From contig CAJUMX010000014.1 in NCBI GenBank assembly GCA_910587705.1, positions 29,531-93,530 of the forward strand: 64,000 nucleotides of DNA. Direction: 5' to 3'. Each line of letters starts with the position of its first letter. Positions within the stretch are counted from its first letter, which is position 1. The translations under genes and the position numbers were made by a program. Source of the stretch: an uncultured Oscillibacter sp. Lineage in GTDB: Bacteria; Bacillota; Clostridia; Oscillospirales; Oscillospiraceae. Of this stretch, positions 26,376 to 36,800 are shown piece after piece. The notes below the pieces were generated by a model. It saw only the letters and a list, made by a program, of their open reading frames with translations, was not told the origin of the DNA and did no database searches.

Positions 26376-27248
26376 TTAAATGATCGCCTCGGCGTACTCC
26401 TCCGAGTCGAAGGGCCGGAGATCGTCGATGCCCTCGCCCACTCCGGCGAACTTCACAGGCACGCCCAGCTCCTTCGCAATCGCCACGGCGATGCCGCCCT
26501 TGGCGGTACCGTCCAGCTTGGTGAGGATGATACCCGTCAGCCCCGCCGCCTCCTTGAAGGTCTTGGCCTGAATCAAACCGTTCTGGCCCGTGGTGGCATC
26601 CAGCACCAGCAGGGTCTCCCGGGCCGCGCCGGGGCATTCCCGGTCGATGATCTTGGAGAGCTTGGCAAGCTCCGCCATGAGATTGGTCTTATTGTGGAGC
26701 CGTCCCGCCGTGTCGCAGAGCACCACGTCCACCCCCCGGGCCTTGGCGGCCTGGAGGGCGTCGAAGAGCACCGCGCCGGGGTCCGCCCCCTCGTGCTGGC
26801 GGATCAGGTCCGCCTTAGCCCGCTCCGACCAGATTTCCAGCTGGTCGGCGGCGGCGGCCCGGAAGGTGTCCGCCGCGCAGAGGAGGCACTTCTTCCCGCC
26901 GTAGCGCAGGAGGTTCGCCATCTTGCCGATGGAGGTGGTTTTCCCCACGCCGTTGACCCCGATGAAGAGAAAGACGCAGGGAGAGGTGGAGACGTTCACC
27001 TCCGTGGTGCCCACGTTCAGCGCCTCTACGATGATCGCCCGCAGGGCGGCGCGGACCTCCTCCTGGCTCACGAGTCTTTCCTTGCGGACCTTCTCCCGGA
27101 GCTTCTCTACCGTCTCTACGGCGATTTCCATGCCGAAGTCGGAGAGGATGAGGGTCTCTTCCAGCTCCTCAAAGAAAGCCTCGTCGGCCTCGGTGTAAGT
27201 GGTGAACAGGTTGGTGGTGATCTTTTTTAGTTTGTCAAAGAAACCCAT
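26376..27248 (-). CDS. ftsY: Signal recognition particle receptor FtsY
   Basis: GTPase that docks SRP-ribosome complexes at the membrane. At 290 residues it consists of just the NG domains: an N-domain helical bundle ([15 protein letters not shown] at the start), then the G domain with [15 protein letters not shown] (G1), [23 protein letters not shown] (G3), [10 protein letters not shown] (G4) and a [13 protein letters not shown] end. The long acidic N-terminal A domain of E. coli FtsY is absent, as usual in Firmicutes. It is downstream of smc, but a 341-base non-coding gap separates it from the preceding gene. Confidence 0.96.
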   Translation of the reverse strand: MGFFDKLKKITTNLFTTYTEADEAFFEELEETLILSDFGMEIAVETVEKLREKVRKERLVSQEEVRAALRAIIVEALNVGTTEVNVSTSPCVFLFIGVNGVGKTTSIGKMANLLRYGGKKCLLCAADTFRAAAADQLEIWSERAKADLIRQHEGADPGAVLFDALQAAKARGVDVVLCDTAGRLHNKTNLMAELAKLSKIIDRECPGAARETLLVLDATTGQNGLIQAKTFKEAAGLTGIILTKLDGTAKGGIAVAIAKELGVPVKFAGVGEGIDDLRPFDSEEYAEAII

Positions 27249-27589
27249 GGGTCCTCCTTATGGATTCAGCCATGAAGATGGCTGGTTCTTTGCACCCCCC
27301 ATTTTCTCTTTTCCTTCCAGAAGGAAAAGAGAAAACGGGCCGTGCACGGTCCAAAAGAGAAAAGGAAGTACGGTCCCTGCGGGGGACGCGGGACGAGGGA
27401 CGCGCAAGGCGCTCCTCCGTTTTGTATGCATGTCTTTCGCCCGCGGCGTGGTGCGGGCGGGGGTTTTGGAGGTTGTCGAATGGACCTTCTCCTCTTTTCG
27501 CTGCCGCTCACCTGGCGGTGGGGGTATGCGTTTGCCCTTTTCCAGGGCTGCCCTTCTCTCGATAGAACACCCTTCTCATGCCGGTGGAA
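27249..27589. repeat. 341-base non-coding gap rich in inverted repeats
   Basis: I see no gene here. It holds CAGCCAT/ATGGCTG near 27266-27284, a long stem of TTTTCTCTTTTCCTTC with its complement near 27301-27336, GGGCCGTGCACGGTCC near 27338-27353 and GCCCGC/GCGGGC near 27429-27450. The segment is likely another mosaic intergenic repeat, related in style to the one between rph and ftsY. Confidence 0.55.
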
Positions 27590-27844
27590 TCAAAACTTCC
27601 TCCGGGCATCGTAGTCGATCTCCCGCCCGCAGCGGGCGCACTTCTTTTTCTTGAAGGGCGGATTAACCCCCCTGCCGCAGTATGGACAGCGCCAGCAAAA
27701 CAGGGCGGCCAGAATCGCCGCAAGGAACAAAAGCAAGCCGCTGGCGGTCATGCCCGGATTCCCCAGGCACTCGCCAAGAACTACAATCACTGCGGACGCC
27801 GCGAACACCGCCAGGGTAACCCAGATCTTCTGCCGTAAAGTCAT
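27590..27844 (-). CDS. Small membrane protein with C-terminal zinc ribbon
   Basis: The 84-residue protein has two hydrophobic helices (WVTLAVFAASAVIVVLG and GLLLFLAAILAALFCW), then a cytosolic zinc ribbon with CPYCGRG and CARCGRE, four Cys in all. AAAGGGG precedes the ATG. It lies 16 bases after smc and is probably cotranscribed. No named family was recognised; membrane zinc-ribbon proteins of this shape are often uncharacterised in Clostridia. Confidence 0.82.
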   Translation of the reverse strand: MTLRQKIWVTLAVFAASAVIVVLGECLGNPGMTASGLLLFLAAILAALFCWRCPYCGRGVNPPFKKKKCARCGREIDYDARRKF

Positions 27845-27860
27845 CGTATTGTTCCCCTTT

Positions 27861-30800
27861 CTACTGAATGTCCAATTCCTTTGCCATGTCGTTCAAATTG
27901 ATGGTCAGCATCTTGGATACGCCCTTTTCCTGCATGGTCACGCCGTACAGCACGTCGGCCTCCTCCATGGTGCCCCGGCGGTGGGTGATGACGATGAACT
28001 GCGTTCTCCCCGCCAGCTGGCGCATATACCGGGCGTAGCGGGTGACGTTCACATCGTCCAGGGCCGCCTCGATCTCGTCCATGACGCAGAAAGGCGTGGG
28101 ATGGACCTTTAAAATGGAGAAGTACAGGGCGATGGCTACGAAGGCTTTCTCACCGCCGGACAGCAGGGAGATGGTTTTCAGCGTCTTTCCCGGCGGCTGG
28201 GCCTTGATCTCAATGCCGCAGTTCAGGATATCCGTCTCATCCTCCAGCTCCAGCTGGGCCTGTCCGCCGCCGAACATCTCTAGGAATGTAGCCTGGAAGC
28301 TCTCGTTTAAAAGCTGGAACTGCTCGGCGAAAATCCGGGTCATCTCCCCAGTGATGCCGCCAATGATGGTTTCCAGCTCCCCCTTGGCCTTCTCCACGTC
28401 GTCCCGCTGGTCCGTCAAATACGTATACCGGGTGTTCACCCGCTCGTACTCCTCAATGGCGCCGATATTGGGCGTACCCAGGGCGGCAATGCCTTTTTTC
28501 AATTCTCCAATCCGCCGGGTGGCCTTGGGGACGCTCTCCAGCTCGATGCGCTGGGCCTGGGCGTCGGAGTGGCTCAATTCATAGTGCTCCCAGAGGCGGT
28601 CGATAATCTGCTTTTCCTCCATGCCGGAGGTGGCCAGCTTCTGCTCCAGCCGGGAGGCGGAGCGTTCCAGGTTCAAGAGGTTTTCATTCATCTCCTGGCT
28701 GGCCTTGTTCTGGGCGGTGCGCTGGGCCTCCAGGGCCATTTTTTCCTCGTTCAGGGCGCTTAACCGCTCCTGGCAGCTCTGCCGCCGCTGGTTCAGGGCA
28801 CTTATGCCCTCCCGGCGGCGGGCGATCTCCGCCTGGGCCTTTTCGATGGCCTCCTGGTAATTCCCAAGCGTTTCCTCCTTCTGCCGCCGGTCTCCCGTCA
28901 GCTCCGCCGCCAAGCGGCGCAGGTCTGCGGCCCGTTGGAGGGCGGCGTCCCGCTCGGCGGCGAGGGCGGCCAGCTCCTCCTTCCGGGTGGTGACCTCCTC
29001 GGTGAGGGCGCTGGACTGGGCCAGAAGCTCGGACTGGCCGGAGAGGGCCTGGTTGGCCTGTTCCCGGTACTTTGCGGCTTCAGCCTCCTGCCCGGCAATG
29101 GCTTGCTCTGCCCGTTCCTTTCGCTGTCGGTTCTCCTCCAAATGCCCGGTAAGGCTCTCCAGCTCTCCCGTCAGGTTCTCCAAATTTTCGCCCAGGGATT
29201 TGAGCAGGATATCAAAGTGGTTCTTTGCGCCCTCCAGCCGCAAAACCTCGTCCTCCGCCTGGCGGCGCTGGCCCTCGGCGGTCTCCAGGTCGTACCGGGC
29301 GGCAGCCAGCTCCCGCTGGACGGCCTCCTCCTCCCGGCGGGCCTCCTCCAGGCGCTCCCGCATCCCTTCGGAGCGGCCGTGAAGCTTTTCCAGCTCCGCC
29401 GCCCGGCTCAGCACACCGGCATTCCGGGAGGTGGAGCCGCCGGTCATGGAGCCGCCCCGGTTGATGACCTGACCGTCTAAGGTGACGATGCGGAAGGCGT
29501 TATGATACTTCCGGGCCAGGGTAATGCCGCAGTCCAGGTCCTCCACGATGACCGTCCGGCCCAGGAGGTTCTGAAAAATATTCCGATACTTCGGGTCAAA
29601 GCTCACCAGCCGGGAGGCGATGCCCACAAAGCCGAATTCCTGCTCCACGCCGTTTGGCCGCAGCTCCTCCCCCCGGATGGCGGTGAGGGGCAGGAAGGTG
29701 GCCCGGCCCCCGTCCCGTTGCTTCAGATAGCCGATGGCGGCTTTCGCGTCCTCCTCCCGGTCCACGACGATGTTCTGGAGGCCCGCCCCCAAAGCGATTT
29801 CGATGGCGACGGTGTACTTCTGCTCCGTCCTCATCAACCCTGCCACAGGGCCGTGGACTCCCCGGAGGTTGTTCTGGCACACCAGCTTGACGGCCTTGGA
29901 AAAGCCCTCATAGTCCTTTTCCATCTCCGTCAGAAGCCGGATGCGGTTCTCCAGCGCCCCGGCGTCCATAGTCAGCTTCATCCGCCTGTCTGCGGCGGCG
30001 GCGGCCTTTTTCTCCCGCTCCTCCATCCGCAGACTGTGGCCCGCAATGATATTGGCGGCGGCCTGCGCATCGTCCCGGGCGTCCTCCAGAGCGCGGCGGT
30101 TGGCCTTGGCCTCTTTCCGGGCCCGTTCCAGCTGCTCCTCCGCAGCGGCCTTTTCCGTCTCCACGGTGCTCCGCCGCTCCTCCAGCTGCCCATTCTCGGC
30201 GGTGATGGCGGCAGCCTCCGCCCGCGCGTCGGCGGCGGCGGCCATGGCCACGGCCTCCCGGCCCCGGAGGGCCTCCGCCTCGGACTGCTGGCCCCCTGCC
30301 TGGGCGGCGGCGGCCCGGGCCTGTTCCAAAAGGGCCTTCAGGCCCTTGTTCAGCTCCTCCAGCCGCCGGGACAGGCCCTCGGCCCGGTCCTTCTCCTGGG
30401 CGGACTGGGCCGCCAAGCCCCCGGCCCGGCTGTCGGACTCCACCAGCTCCGTCCGGGCCCGGTCAATGTTCTCCTGGTTGTGGGCGATGCCGGTTTCCAG
30501 CACCGCGATGGCGGCGGATTGGTCTTTCATCTGGGCGTCCAGCTCCCCGGCCTCTCCCCGGACCTGCTCCGCTTCCATGTCCTTTTGGCGCATTTCCTCG
30601 CCGAAGCGCTCCCCCTCGGCATAGAGGGCATCCAGGGCTGCCCGGGCCTCGTCCCGCTCCTTCTCGGCGGCGTGGAAGTCCATTTCCAGCTTCCGGGCGC
30701 TGATTTTCAAGGCGTCCAGATTCTCCAGCCACACAGAGATTTCCAATACCCGCAGCTCGTCCCGGAGGATGAGGTACTGCTTCGCCTTCTCCGCCTGGTC

Positions 30801-31421
30801 CCGCAGGGGCTCCACCTGGAGCTCCAGCTCGGAGATTTTGTCGTTAATGCGGACCAGGTTTTCCTCCGTCCGCTCCAGCTTCCGCTCCGCCTCCTCCTTC
30901 CGGTGGCGAAAGCGGGAGATGCCGGCGGCCTCCTCGAAGATCTCCCGGCGCTCGCTGCTCCGGGTAGAGAGGATTTCGTCGATTTTGCCCTGGCCGATGA
31001 TGGAATAGCCCTCCCGGCCCAAGCCGGTGTCCAGAAACAGCTCCGTCACATCCTTAAGCCGGACGGACTGACGGTTAATATAGTATTCGCTTTCTCCGCT
31101 GCGGTAATACCGGCGGGTGACGGCCACCTCCGCCTCCTCCATGGAGGGGAAGATGCGCTCCGTGTTGTCCAGCACCAGGGTCACCTGGGCGAAGCCCACC
31201 TGCTTTCGCTGCTCCGTACCGCCGAAGATGACGTCCTCCATCTTCGCGCCCCGGAGACCCTTGGCGCTCTGCTCGCCCATGACCCAGCGGATGGCGTCGG
31301 AGATATTGGATTTTCCCGAGCCGTTGGGGCCCACGATGGCGGTGATATCCTCCCCGAAGTTCAGCACGGTTTTATCCGGGAAGGACTTGAAGCCTTGAAT
31401 TTCCAGTGCTTTTAGGTACAT
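27861..31421 (-). CDS. smc: Chromosome segregation ATPase Smc
   Basis: Condensin core subunit that organises and segregates the chromosome with ScpA and ScpB. The 1,186-residue protein has the N-terminal Walker A GPNGSGKSN near residue 32, two long coiled coils around a hinge (near residues 500-680, including RGVHGPVAGLM) and the C-terminal signature LLSGGEKAFVAIALYF with Walker B FCVMDEIEAALDD. ATG 31421 (MYLKALEIQGFKSFP) follows AGGTGAGA; an ATG 24 bases upstream lacks a site. scpAB are not nearby. Confidence 0.97.
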   Translation of the reverse strand: MYLKALEIQGFKSFPDKTVLNFGEDITAIVGPNGSGKSNISDAIRWVMGEQSAKGLRGAKMEDVIFGGTEQRKQVGFAQVTLVLDNTERIFPSMEEAEVAVTRRYYRSGESEYYINRQSVRLKDVTELFLDTGLGREGYSIIGQGKIDEILSTRSSERREIFEEAAGISRFRHRKEEAERKLERTEENLVRINDKISELELQVEPLRDQAEKAKQYLILRDELRVLEISVWLENLDALKISARKLEMDFHAAEKERDEARAALDALYAEGERFGEEMRQKDMEAEQVRGEAGELDAQMKDQSAAIAVLETGIAHNQENIDRARTELVESDSRAGGLAAQSAQEKDRAEGLSRRLEELNKGLKALLEQARAAAAQAGGQQSEAEALRGREAVAMAAAADARAEAAAITAENGQLEERRSTVETEKAAAEEQLERARKEAKANRRALEDARDDAQAAANIIAGHSLRMEEREKKAAAAADRRMKLTMDAGALENRIRLLTEMEKDYEGFSKAVKLVCQNNLRGVHGPVAGLMRTEQKYTVAIEIALGAGLQNIVVDREEDAKAAIGYLKQRDGGRATFLPLTAIRGEELRPNGVEQEFGFVGIASRLVSFDPKYRNIFQNLLGRTVIVEDLDCGITLARKYHNAFRIVTLDGQVINRGGSMTGGSTSRNAGVLSRAAELEKLHGRSEGMRERLEEARREEEAVQRELAAARYDLETAEGQRRQAEDEVLRLEGAKNHFDILLKSLGENLENLTGELESLTGHLEENRQRKERAEQAIAGQEAEAAKYREQANQALSGQSELLAQSSALTEEVTTRKEELAALAAERDAALQRAADLRRLAAELTGDRRQKEETLGNYQEAIEKAQAEIARRREGISALNQRRQSCQERLSALNEEKMALEAQRTAQNKASQEMNENLLNLERSASRLEQKLATSGMEEKQIIDRLWEHYELSHSDAQAQRIELESVPKATRRIGELKKGIAALGTPNIGAIEEYERVNTRYTYLTDQRDDVEKAKGELETIIGGITGEMTRIFAEQFQLLNESFQATFLEMFGGGQAQLELEDETDILNCGIEIKAQPPGKTLKTISLLSGGEKAFVAIALYFSILKVHPTPFCVMDEIEAALDDVNVTRYARYMRQLAGRTQFIVITHRRGTMEEADVLYGVTMQEKGVSKMLTINLNDMAKELDIQ

Positions 31422-31449
31422 ACTCTCACCTGACTTATATGTCATTGTC

Positions 31450-31575
31450 TTAATAAATGCTTATGATGCCGATATCGGAGTCAATCTCGTTCCATGCAAG
31501 CGCAAGAGCCCTTCTGATTCTAAGGCCAGTCCCCCAAAGCACAAAACAGGTTCCCCCATCCGTGGTGGGGCATGT
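31450..31575 (-). pseudogene. Tyrosine recombinase (integrase) fragment
   Basis: About 40 codons carry GTGLRIRRALALAWNEID, which matches the box-I arginine region of phage and transposon integrases (TGLRxxEALALxWxDID). The frame ends in TAA soon after and no catalytic His or Tyr follows. It starts the AT-rich relic zone beyond smc. Confidence 0.65.
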
Positions 31576-32102
31576 ACAAATGCAGCAAATTAGTCGTTCG
31601 GTTCGATTGTGCCTTTCTCGGCTTCAATAACCGCATCGTTTAATTTTGCGAAATGCAGAACAGCATTCGAGATAGGCTCATTTAGATAAAAGCATCAATA
31701 GCGGCGATTTCTAAAGACTTGGTACACAAAAGAGCGAAATTCTCTAGGCAGGTGAAGTGTACTTTCTCTTTTGACGGCCGCTGCTCTCGTCTGCATACCG
31801 AACATTGTCACTTCCATCTGGTGGTTAGGTCTCACCGCTTCTGCGTATTTTGTCTTTTTTGCTATGGCCGGAGCATGATATGGCAAATTATTATAACATA
31901 AAGAAGCATGAATTTCAACAGAATGCCGGGGTTTATTTCCGGGATGGACATTGAACAGTTCGATGCCCACAAGTCCCTTTAAATCTACCTTTTTAAAGAA
32001 TATCTGGAATAGAACATCCCGCAGCCCAGCAAAATCAGCAGTAACCCAATGCCAATCAGACGGCCATAGGGATTGGTGGTGGTTTATAAAAGGGGCTTTC
32101 TC
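31576..32102. other. AT-rich relic DNA without an intact gene
   Basis: The GC content drops sharply against the flanks. The minus strand has short broken frames, one ending NEPISNAVLHFAKLNDAV before a stop and one near 31985-32080 coding a transmembrane tail (LIGIGLLLILLGCGMFY). I could not assign either. No RNA gene or promoter with a target is evident. Confidence 0.5.
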
Positions 32103-32324
32103 CTAAACCGGAGACAGCGGAAACCCATTATGGATGAAGGTTTGCTCTTTGTGGATATTTTCATAGTTACGGATGACGCCGCTTTTTCCGGAACCGTAGG
32201 AGCTGGTAAGAGCAATATTGCGGATTTTAGTGCTGGAAAATATGTAACCCAAGGCTTCCCGGTAATGATGAAGGTCAATCGAGTCATTGGGCGTCAGCGG
32301 CCTAAATTTGTTCTCAAAAGGTAA
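32103..32324 (-). pseudogene. N-terminal fragment of a YobI-like P-loop NTPase
   Basis: The 74-codon frame reads FRPLTPNDSIDLHHYREAL near its start and IALTSSYGSGKSGVIRNYE in the middle, i.e. the conserved lead-in and Walker A of the YobI family, whose full proteins exceed 1,000 residues. It stops after the HNGFPLSPV segment, so nearly all of the protein is gone. An AAAGGAGGG sits 7 bases before a TTA codon at 32324, where a TTG start probably mutated. YobI-like NTPases are large predicted conflict-system ATPases. Confidence 0.6.
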
Positions 32325-32628
32325 TCGAATTCCCTCCTTTCGATAATACCATGGCGGCGCCGCATCTCATAAACTGTCACATCATCGCTGATTCCTACAT
32401 CAAATAAAACTTTTAGTTTAATTGCTCTCGGCTCTCGATTTATCATCTTTATGCTATCCCACCAATTGTGCTTAGTATATACTTTAATTATTGCATATCT
32501 TATCACAAGGACGGGAAATGCACAAGACGAAAGCAGTTACGGCTACCTATTCGGCTACCAATTTCCTAAATAGTTTAAGTACTTCCGCTGTTAGAATCGT
32601 TTTATCATGTTAAGGGAGGCAACAAACG

Positions 32629-33664
32629 ATGCCAGTTCAATATCCAGACACATTTAAAGAAACTGCTATCCGACGCTATGAAAACGATGAGTCAATTAAA
32701 GACTCAAACCACGAATTGCATATTTCCCAGAGCACAATTTACCGCTGACGAAAAGAGTACCGCGCCATACAGGCACCTACCCATTTCTATACGCCAGCGG
32801 AGTTTAATGCACTTTTCAGGCGCTTACAGAAAGCGGAGCATGAACTAGAAGCAATTCGACTCTTTGATTATATCGCCAAAGTACCTCTACACAGGAAACT
32901 TTTGACATTGGCGGACCTTTATAAGAAACCGAATAATCCATACGGCATACACAAGTTATGTGACGCTCTTAGCGTCGTCGAGAGACGTTCTACAATCATA
33001 TTTTCCTGCGCGCTGATTGAAGCAAATACGAGGATGAGCAGTTGCCGCTCATGCTGAAGGTCCAGCAGATCTTCGATGACAGCAAGCAGAGATACGGAGG
33101 GGAGAAAATACGGGTTATTCTTGCGGAAAGTAGTATTCAAACAAGCGCAAAACGGATATCATCTATCATGCAGGAACTGGGGCTGAAAAGTATCCGCACA
33201 AACGCAAAGAAAGATTACAAAAAACAGCAAAAGAATGCGGAACAGAATTTGTTGAATCAGCAGTTTTCCACAGACCGGCCTAATCAGGTATGGGGTGATG
33301 ATTTTACCTATTTCCGAATCAATGGAAATTGGCTCTACTTTTGTATGATACTAGATTTATATTTCCGAAAGATTGTGGATTATCAGGTATCCCAAAACCT
33401 CAGCACAAATCTTGTTACAGTGACGTTCAGAAGGGCGTTTAAAGATTGAGGACGCCCGGAAGGGCTGGCCTTCCACAGTTACCGTAGAAAGTAGCCACGC
33501 TTAAAAAAGAAGAGGCGTATCGCCGTGAATACGCCTCGGAGCAAAACTTCTGTAAAAGCGTGGAGAAATATGTCCAATTTTACAATGGAGCCCGCCCTCA
33601 TAGGACTTTGAAGTACAAAACGTCGCGGAAACATGAAGATGTCTATGAGGCGTCTTTTGGGTAA
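32629..33664 (+). mobile_element. Decayed IS3-family (IS150-like) insertion sequence
   Basis: OrfA begins at ATG 32629 after AAGGGAGG (MPVQYPDTFKETAIRRYEN) with a helix-turn-helix HELHISQSTIYR, then a TGA at 32746-32748 where family members have Trp. OrfB is readable in pieces: VQQIFDDSKQRYGGEKIRVIL near 33060, then DRPNQVWGDDFTYFR near 33275 with the first catalytic Asp, up to TFRRAFKD at 33449. The middle of the DDE core is deleted, and the C-terminal block EKYVQFYNGARPHRTLKYK reappears at 33505-33664. It cannot be active. No clear terminal inverted repeats were found. Confidence 0.85.
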
Positions 33665-33773
33665 AGCTGTCTATATAGCGTACTTCTGTTGAAAAAAGAT
33701 TTTGAATAATTCGGAAGCTAAGCACAGAGAGCCGGAAACAAAAATGCCCCGCAATCGCAAAGCTTTCAAGGTA

Positions 33774-33822
33774 GAATGACTCCCGTTTTTCGACGAAAAT
33801 GTACGAAAAACGGGAGTCATTC
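33774..33822. terminator. Terminator of the pyruvate:ferredoxin oxidoreductase gene
   Basis: A perfect 19-bp inverted repeat (33774-33792 and 33804-33822) with an 11-base loop lies two bases after the stop codon. The arms contain GGGAGT and five A/T in a row, so it can stop transcription on both strands. Confidence 0.85.
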
Positions 33823-33823
33823 A

Positions 33824-36800
33824 CTAACCTTTGTTATTAAAGCCCCTTTCAATCCGCGAATAGATATTAAACCTCTCGTCCGCCTCCCGCTGGGCCCGAG
33901 TGAAGAGGTCCTCCACCACCTCGGGGTATTTAACCTTCAATCCGGAATAGCGGACCTCACCGTCGAAGAACTCTCTGACCGGGACGCTGGGCTGCTTGTA
34001 GTCCAGGGAGAAGGGCTTCTCCGCCTTGTCGGGGTTGTAGCGGTACAGGGGCCAGAGGCCACAGTCCACGGCCCTTTTCATCTCCGCCTGGACGTTGGCC
34101 ATGCCCGCCTTGATTCCGTGGTTGACGCAGGGGGCGTAGGCGATGACGATGGAGGGTCCTTTGTGGTCCACCGCCTCGGTGACCGCCTTCATCAGCTGGC
34201 CGGGGTTGGCCCCCATGGCAACGGAGGCCACATACACGTTGGGATAGGTCATCATCAGGCGGCCCAGGTCCTTCTTGGAGGTCCGCTTGCCGTTGTCGGC
34301 GAATTTGGCGGAGGCACCCACCGGAGTCGCCTTGGAGGACTGCCCGCCGGTGTTGGAGTAGACCTCGGTGTCCACCACGAATACGTTCACGTCCTCGCCG
34401 GAGGCCATGACGTGGTCCAGCCCGCCGTAGCCGATGTCATATGCCCAGCCGTCGCCTCCGAAGAGCCAGACCACCTTCTTGCTCAGCTGGTCCTTGTGGA
34501 GGAGGATGTCCTCCGCCAGAGCCTTGGACTCGCCGGAGAGGTCCGCCTGCTCCAGGGCCTTTACCAGGGCCCTGGTATCGTCAAAGTTGGTGTCCAGGTC
34601 GTCAAAGGAGTTCAGCCAGGCGTTCAGGGCCCCTTCCAGCTCCGTGCCGGGGACCATGGATACCAGAACCTCCACCTGGAGCTTCACCTGTCCCCGGCGC
34701 TGTTTCACCGCCAGGACCATGCCCAGGCCGTTCTCCGCCTGGTCCTCGAAGAGGGAAGCGTACCAGGAGGGGCCATAGCCCTCCTTGTTCACGGTGTAGG
34801 CCAGGGAGGGGAACGCACCAGCCCAGGCGGTAGAGCAACCAACGCCGTTGACCCAGTACATCCGCTCGCCGTAGAGCTGGGTGAGAAGCTTGGCGTAGGG
34901 GGTCTCGCCGCACCCGGCGCAGGCTCCGGAGAACTCCACCAGGGGCTGATAGAACTGGCTGCCCTTCAGGGTCTTCCGGCCAAAGACGCCGGGCTTGTCG
35001 GAGAGAGACAGGGCGTAGTTCCAGTTGGTCTCGTCATACATGGAGTCGTCCACGGGCTTCATGGTCAGGGCCTTGTTTTTAGCAAGGCAGGAGGCGGCGC
35101 AGCTTCCGCAGCCGGTGCAGTCCAGGGTGCTGACCTGGAGGCGGTATTTCAGGCCCTTGGTCCCCTTGGCCTCCGCCATGGCGAACCCGGCGGGGGCGGC
35201 CTGCGCCTCCTGCTCATCCACCAGATATGCCCGGATAGCGGCGTGGGGGCAGACGAGGGCGCACTGGTTGCACTGGAGGCATTTGGCCGGGTCCCAATAG
35301 GGCAGGCTGGCAGCGATGCCCCGCTTGTCGTACTTGGAGGTGCCCATGGGATAGGTGCCGTCCTGATAGGGCACCAGGGCGGAGACCGGCAGGTCGTCGC
35401 CTCGTTGGCAGTTGCAGGGGATGACAATGTTTTTCACCACGTCGGGCAGGCTCTCGTCCACGGTCCGCTCGTCAACGGCCTTCGACCAGGCGGCGGGGAC
35501 GTTCACCCTGACGGGGCTGTCGACCCCCGCATCTACGGCGGCGCAGTTCATGGACACCACTTTCTCGCCCTTTTTGGCGTAGGTCTTCTGGACGGCCTCC
35601 TTCATGTACCGGACCGCATCCTCCACCGGCATGACACCGGAGAGCTTGAAGAAGGCGGACTGGAGAATCATGTTGGCGTGGTTCCCCAGGCCCAGCTCCC
35701 GAGCGATGCGGTTGGCGTCCACGGTGTAGAATTGGACGTTGTGCTGGGCAATGTACTTTTTCACGTCTCCGGGGAGCTTGGCGTCCAGCTCCGCCTCGGT
35801 CCAGGAGGTGTTCAGCAGGAAGGTGCCTCCGTCCTTGACCTCGTGGATCATGTCGTACTTGGTGATGTAGGACTGAGAATGGCAGGCCAGGAAGTCCGCC
35901 GCCTTGATGAGGTAGGTAGAGCGGATGGGGCTCTTGGAAAAGCGCAGGTGGCTCTTGGTGATGCCATAGGATTTTTTGGAGTCGTACTCAAAGTATGCCT
36001 GGGTGTACATGCCCGCGTGGTCGCCGATGATTTTGGCGGAGTTTTTGTTGGCTCCAACGGTGCCGTCGGACCCAAGGCCCCAGAACTTGCAGGAGACCGT
36101 GTCCGCGGACTCGGTGATGAGGGGCTCCGTCACATCCAGACTCAGGTGGGTCACGTCGTCGTTGATTCCGATGGTAAACATCCGCTTGGGGGACGGGGCG
36201 TCCATGTTGTCGAACACGGCCTTGAGCTGGGCGGGGGTCACGTCCTTGGAGGCCAGTCCGTAGCGGCCGCCGAAGATCTCCGGGGCGTCTTTGTCGTTGG
36301 CGTAGGCGGCACAGACATCCAGGTACACGGCCCCGGCGATGGCCCCGGACTCCTTGGAGCGGTCCATAGCGGTGATCTTTTTCACCGTCTTGGGCATGGC
36401 GCCCAGGAAATACTTCATATCGAAGGGCCGGAAGAGGTGGATTTGCAGCAGGCCCACCTTCTCGCCCCCGGCCCGGAGGTAATCCACCACTTCCTTGGCA
36501 CACTCGCAGGCGGAGCCCATCATGACCATGACCCGGTCCGCGTCCTCCGCGCCGTAGTAGTTGAAGATGTGGTAGTCTCGTCCCGTGATCTTGTTGATCC
36601 CCTGCATATAGCCTTCCACCATGCCGGGGATAGCGTCGTAGGCGGCGTTATTGGCCTCCTGGCTTTGGAAATAGACGTCAGGGCCCTGGACTGTGGTGCG
36701 GTGCAGGGGATGCTCCGGGTTCATGGCAATCTGGTGATAGGCCTCCAGTGCCTCTCGGTCCATCAGCCTCGCCACGGCATCCAGGTCGATGAGCTCAATT

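Noticed and set aside
29502..31415. Long plus-strand open frame opposite smc
   Set aside because: Leu/Gly/His-rich antisense translation without family features; smc on the minus strand explains the region.
31695..31970. 91-residue minus-strand open frame in the AT-rich relic zone
   Set aside because: No recognisable domain or ribosome site; it lies between broken fragments and was described only as part of the relic region.
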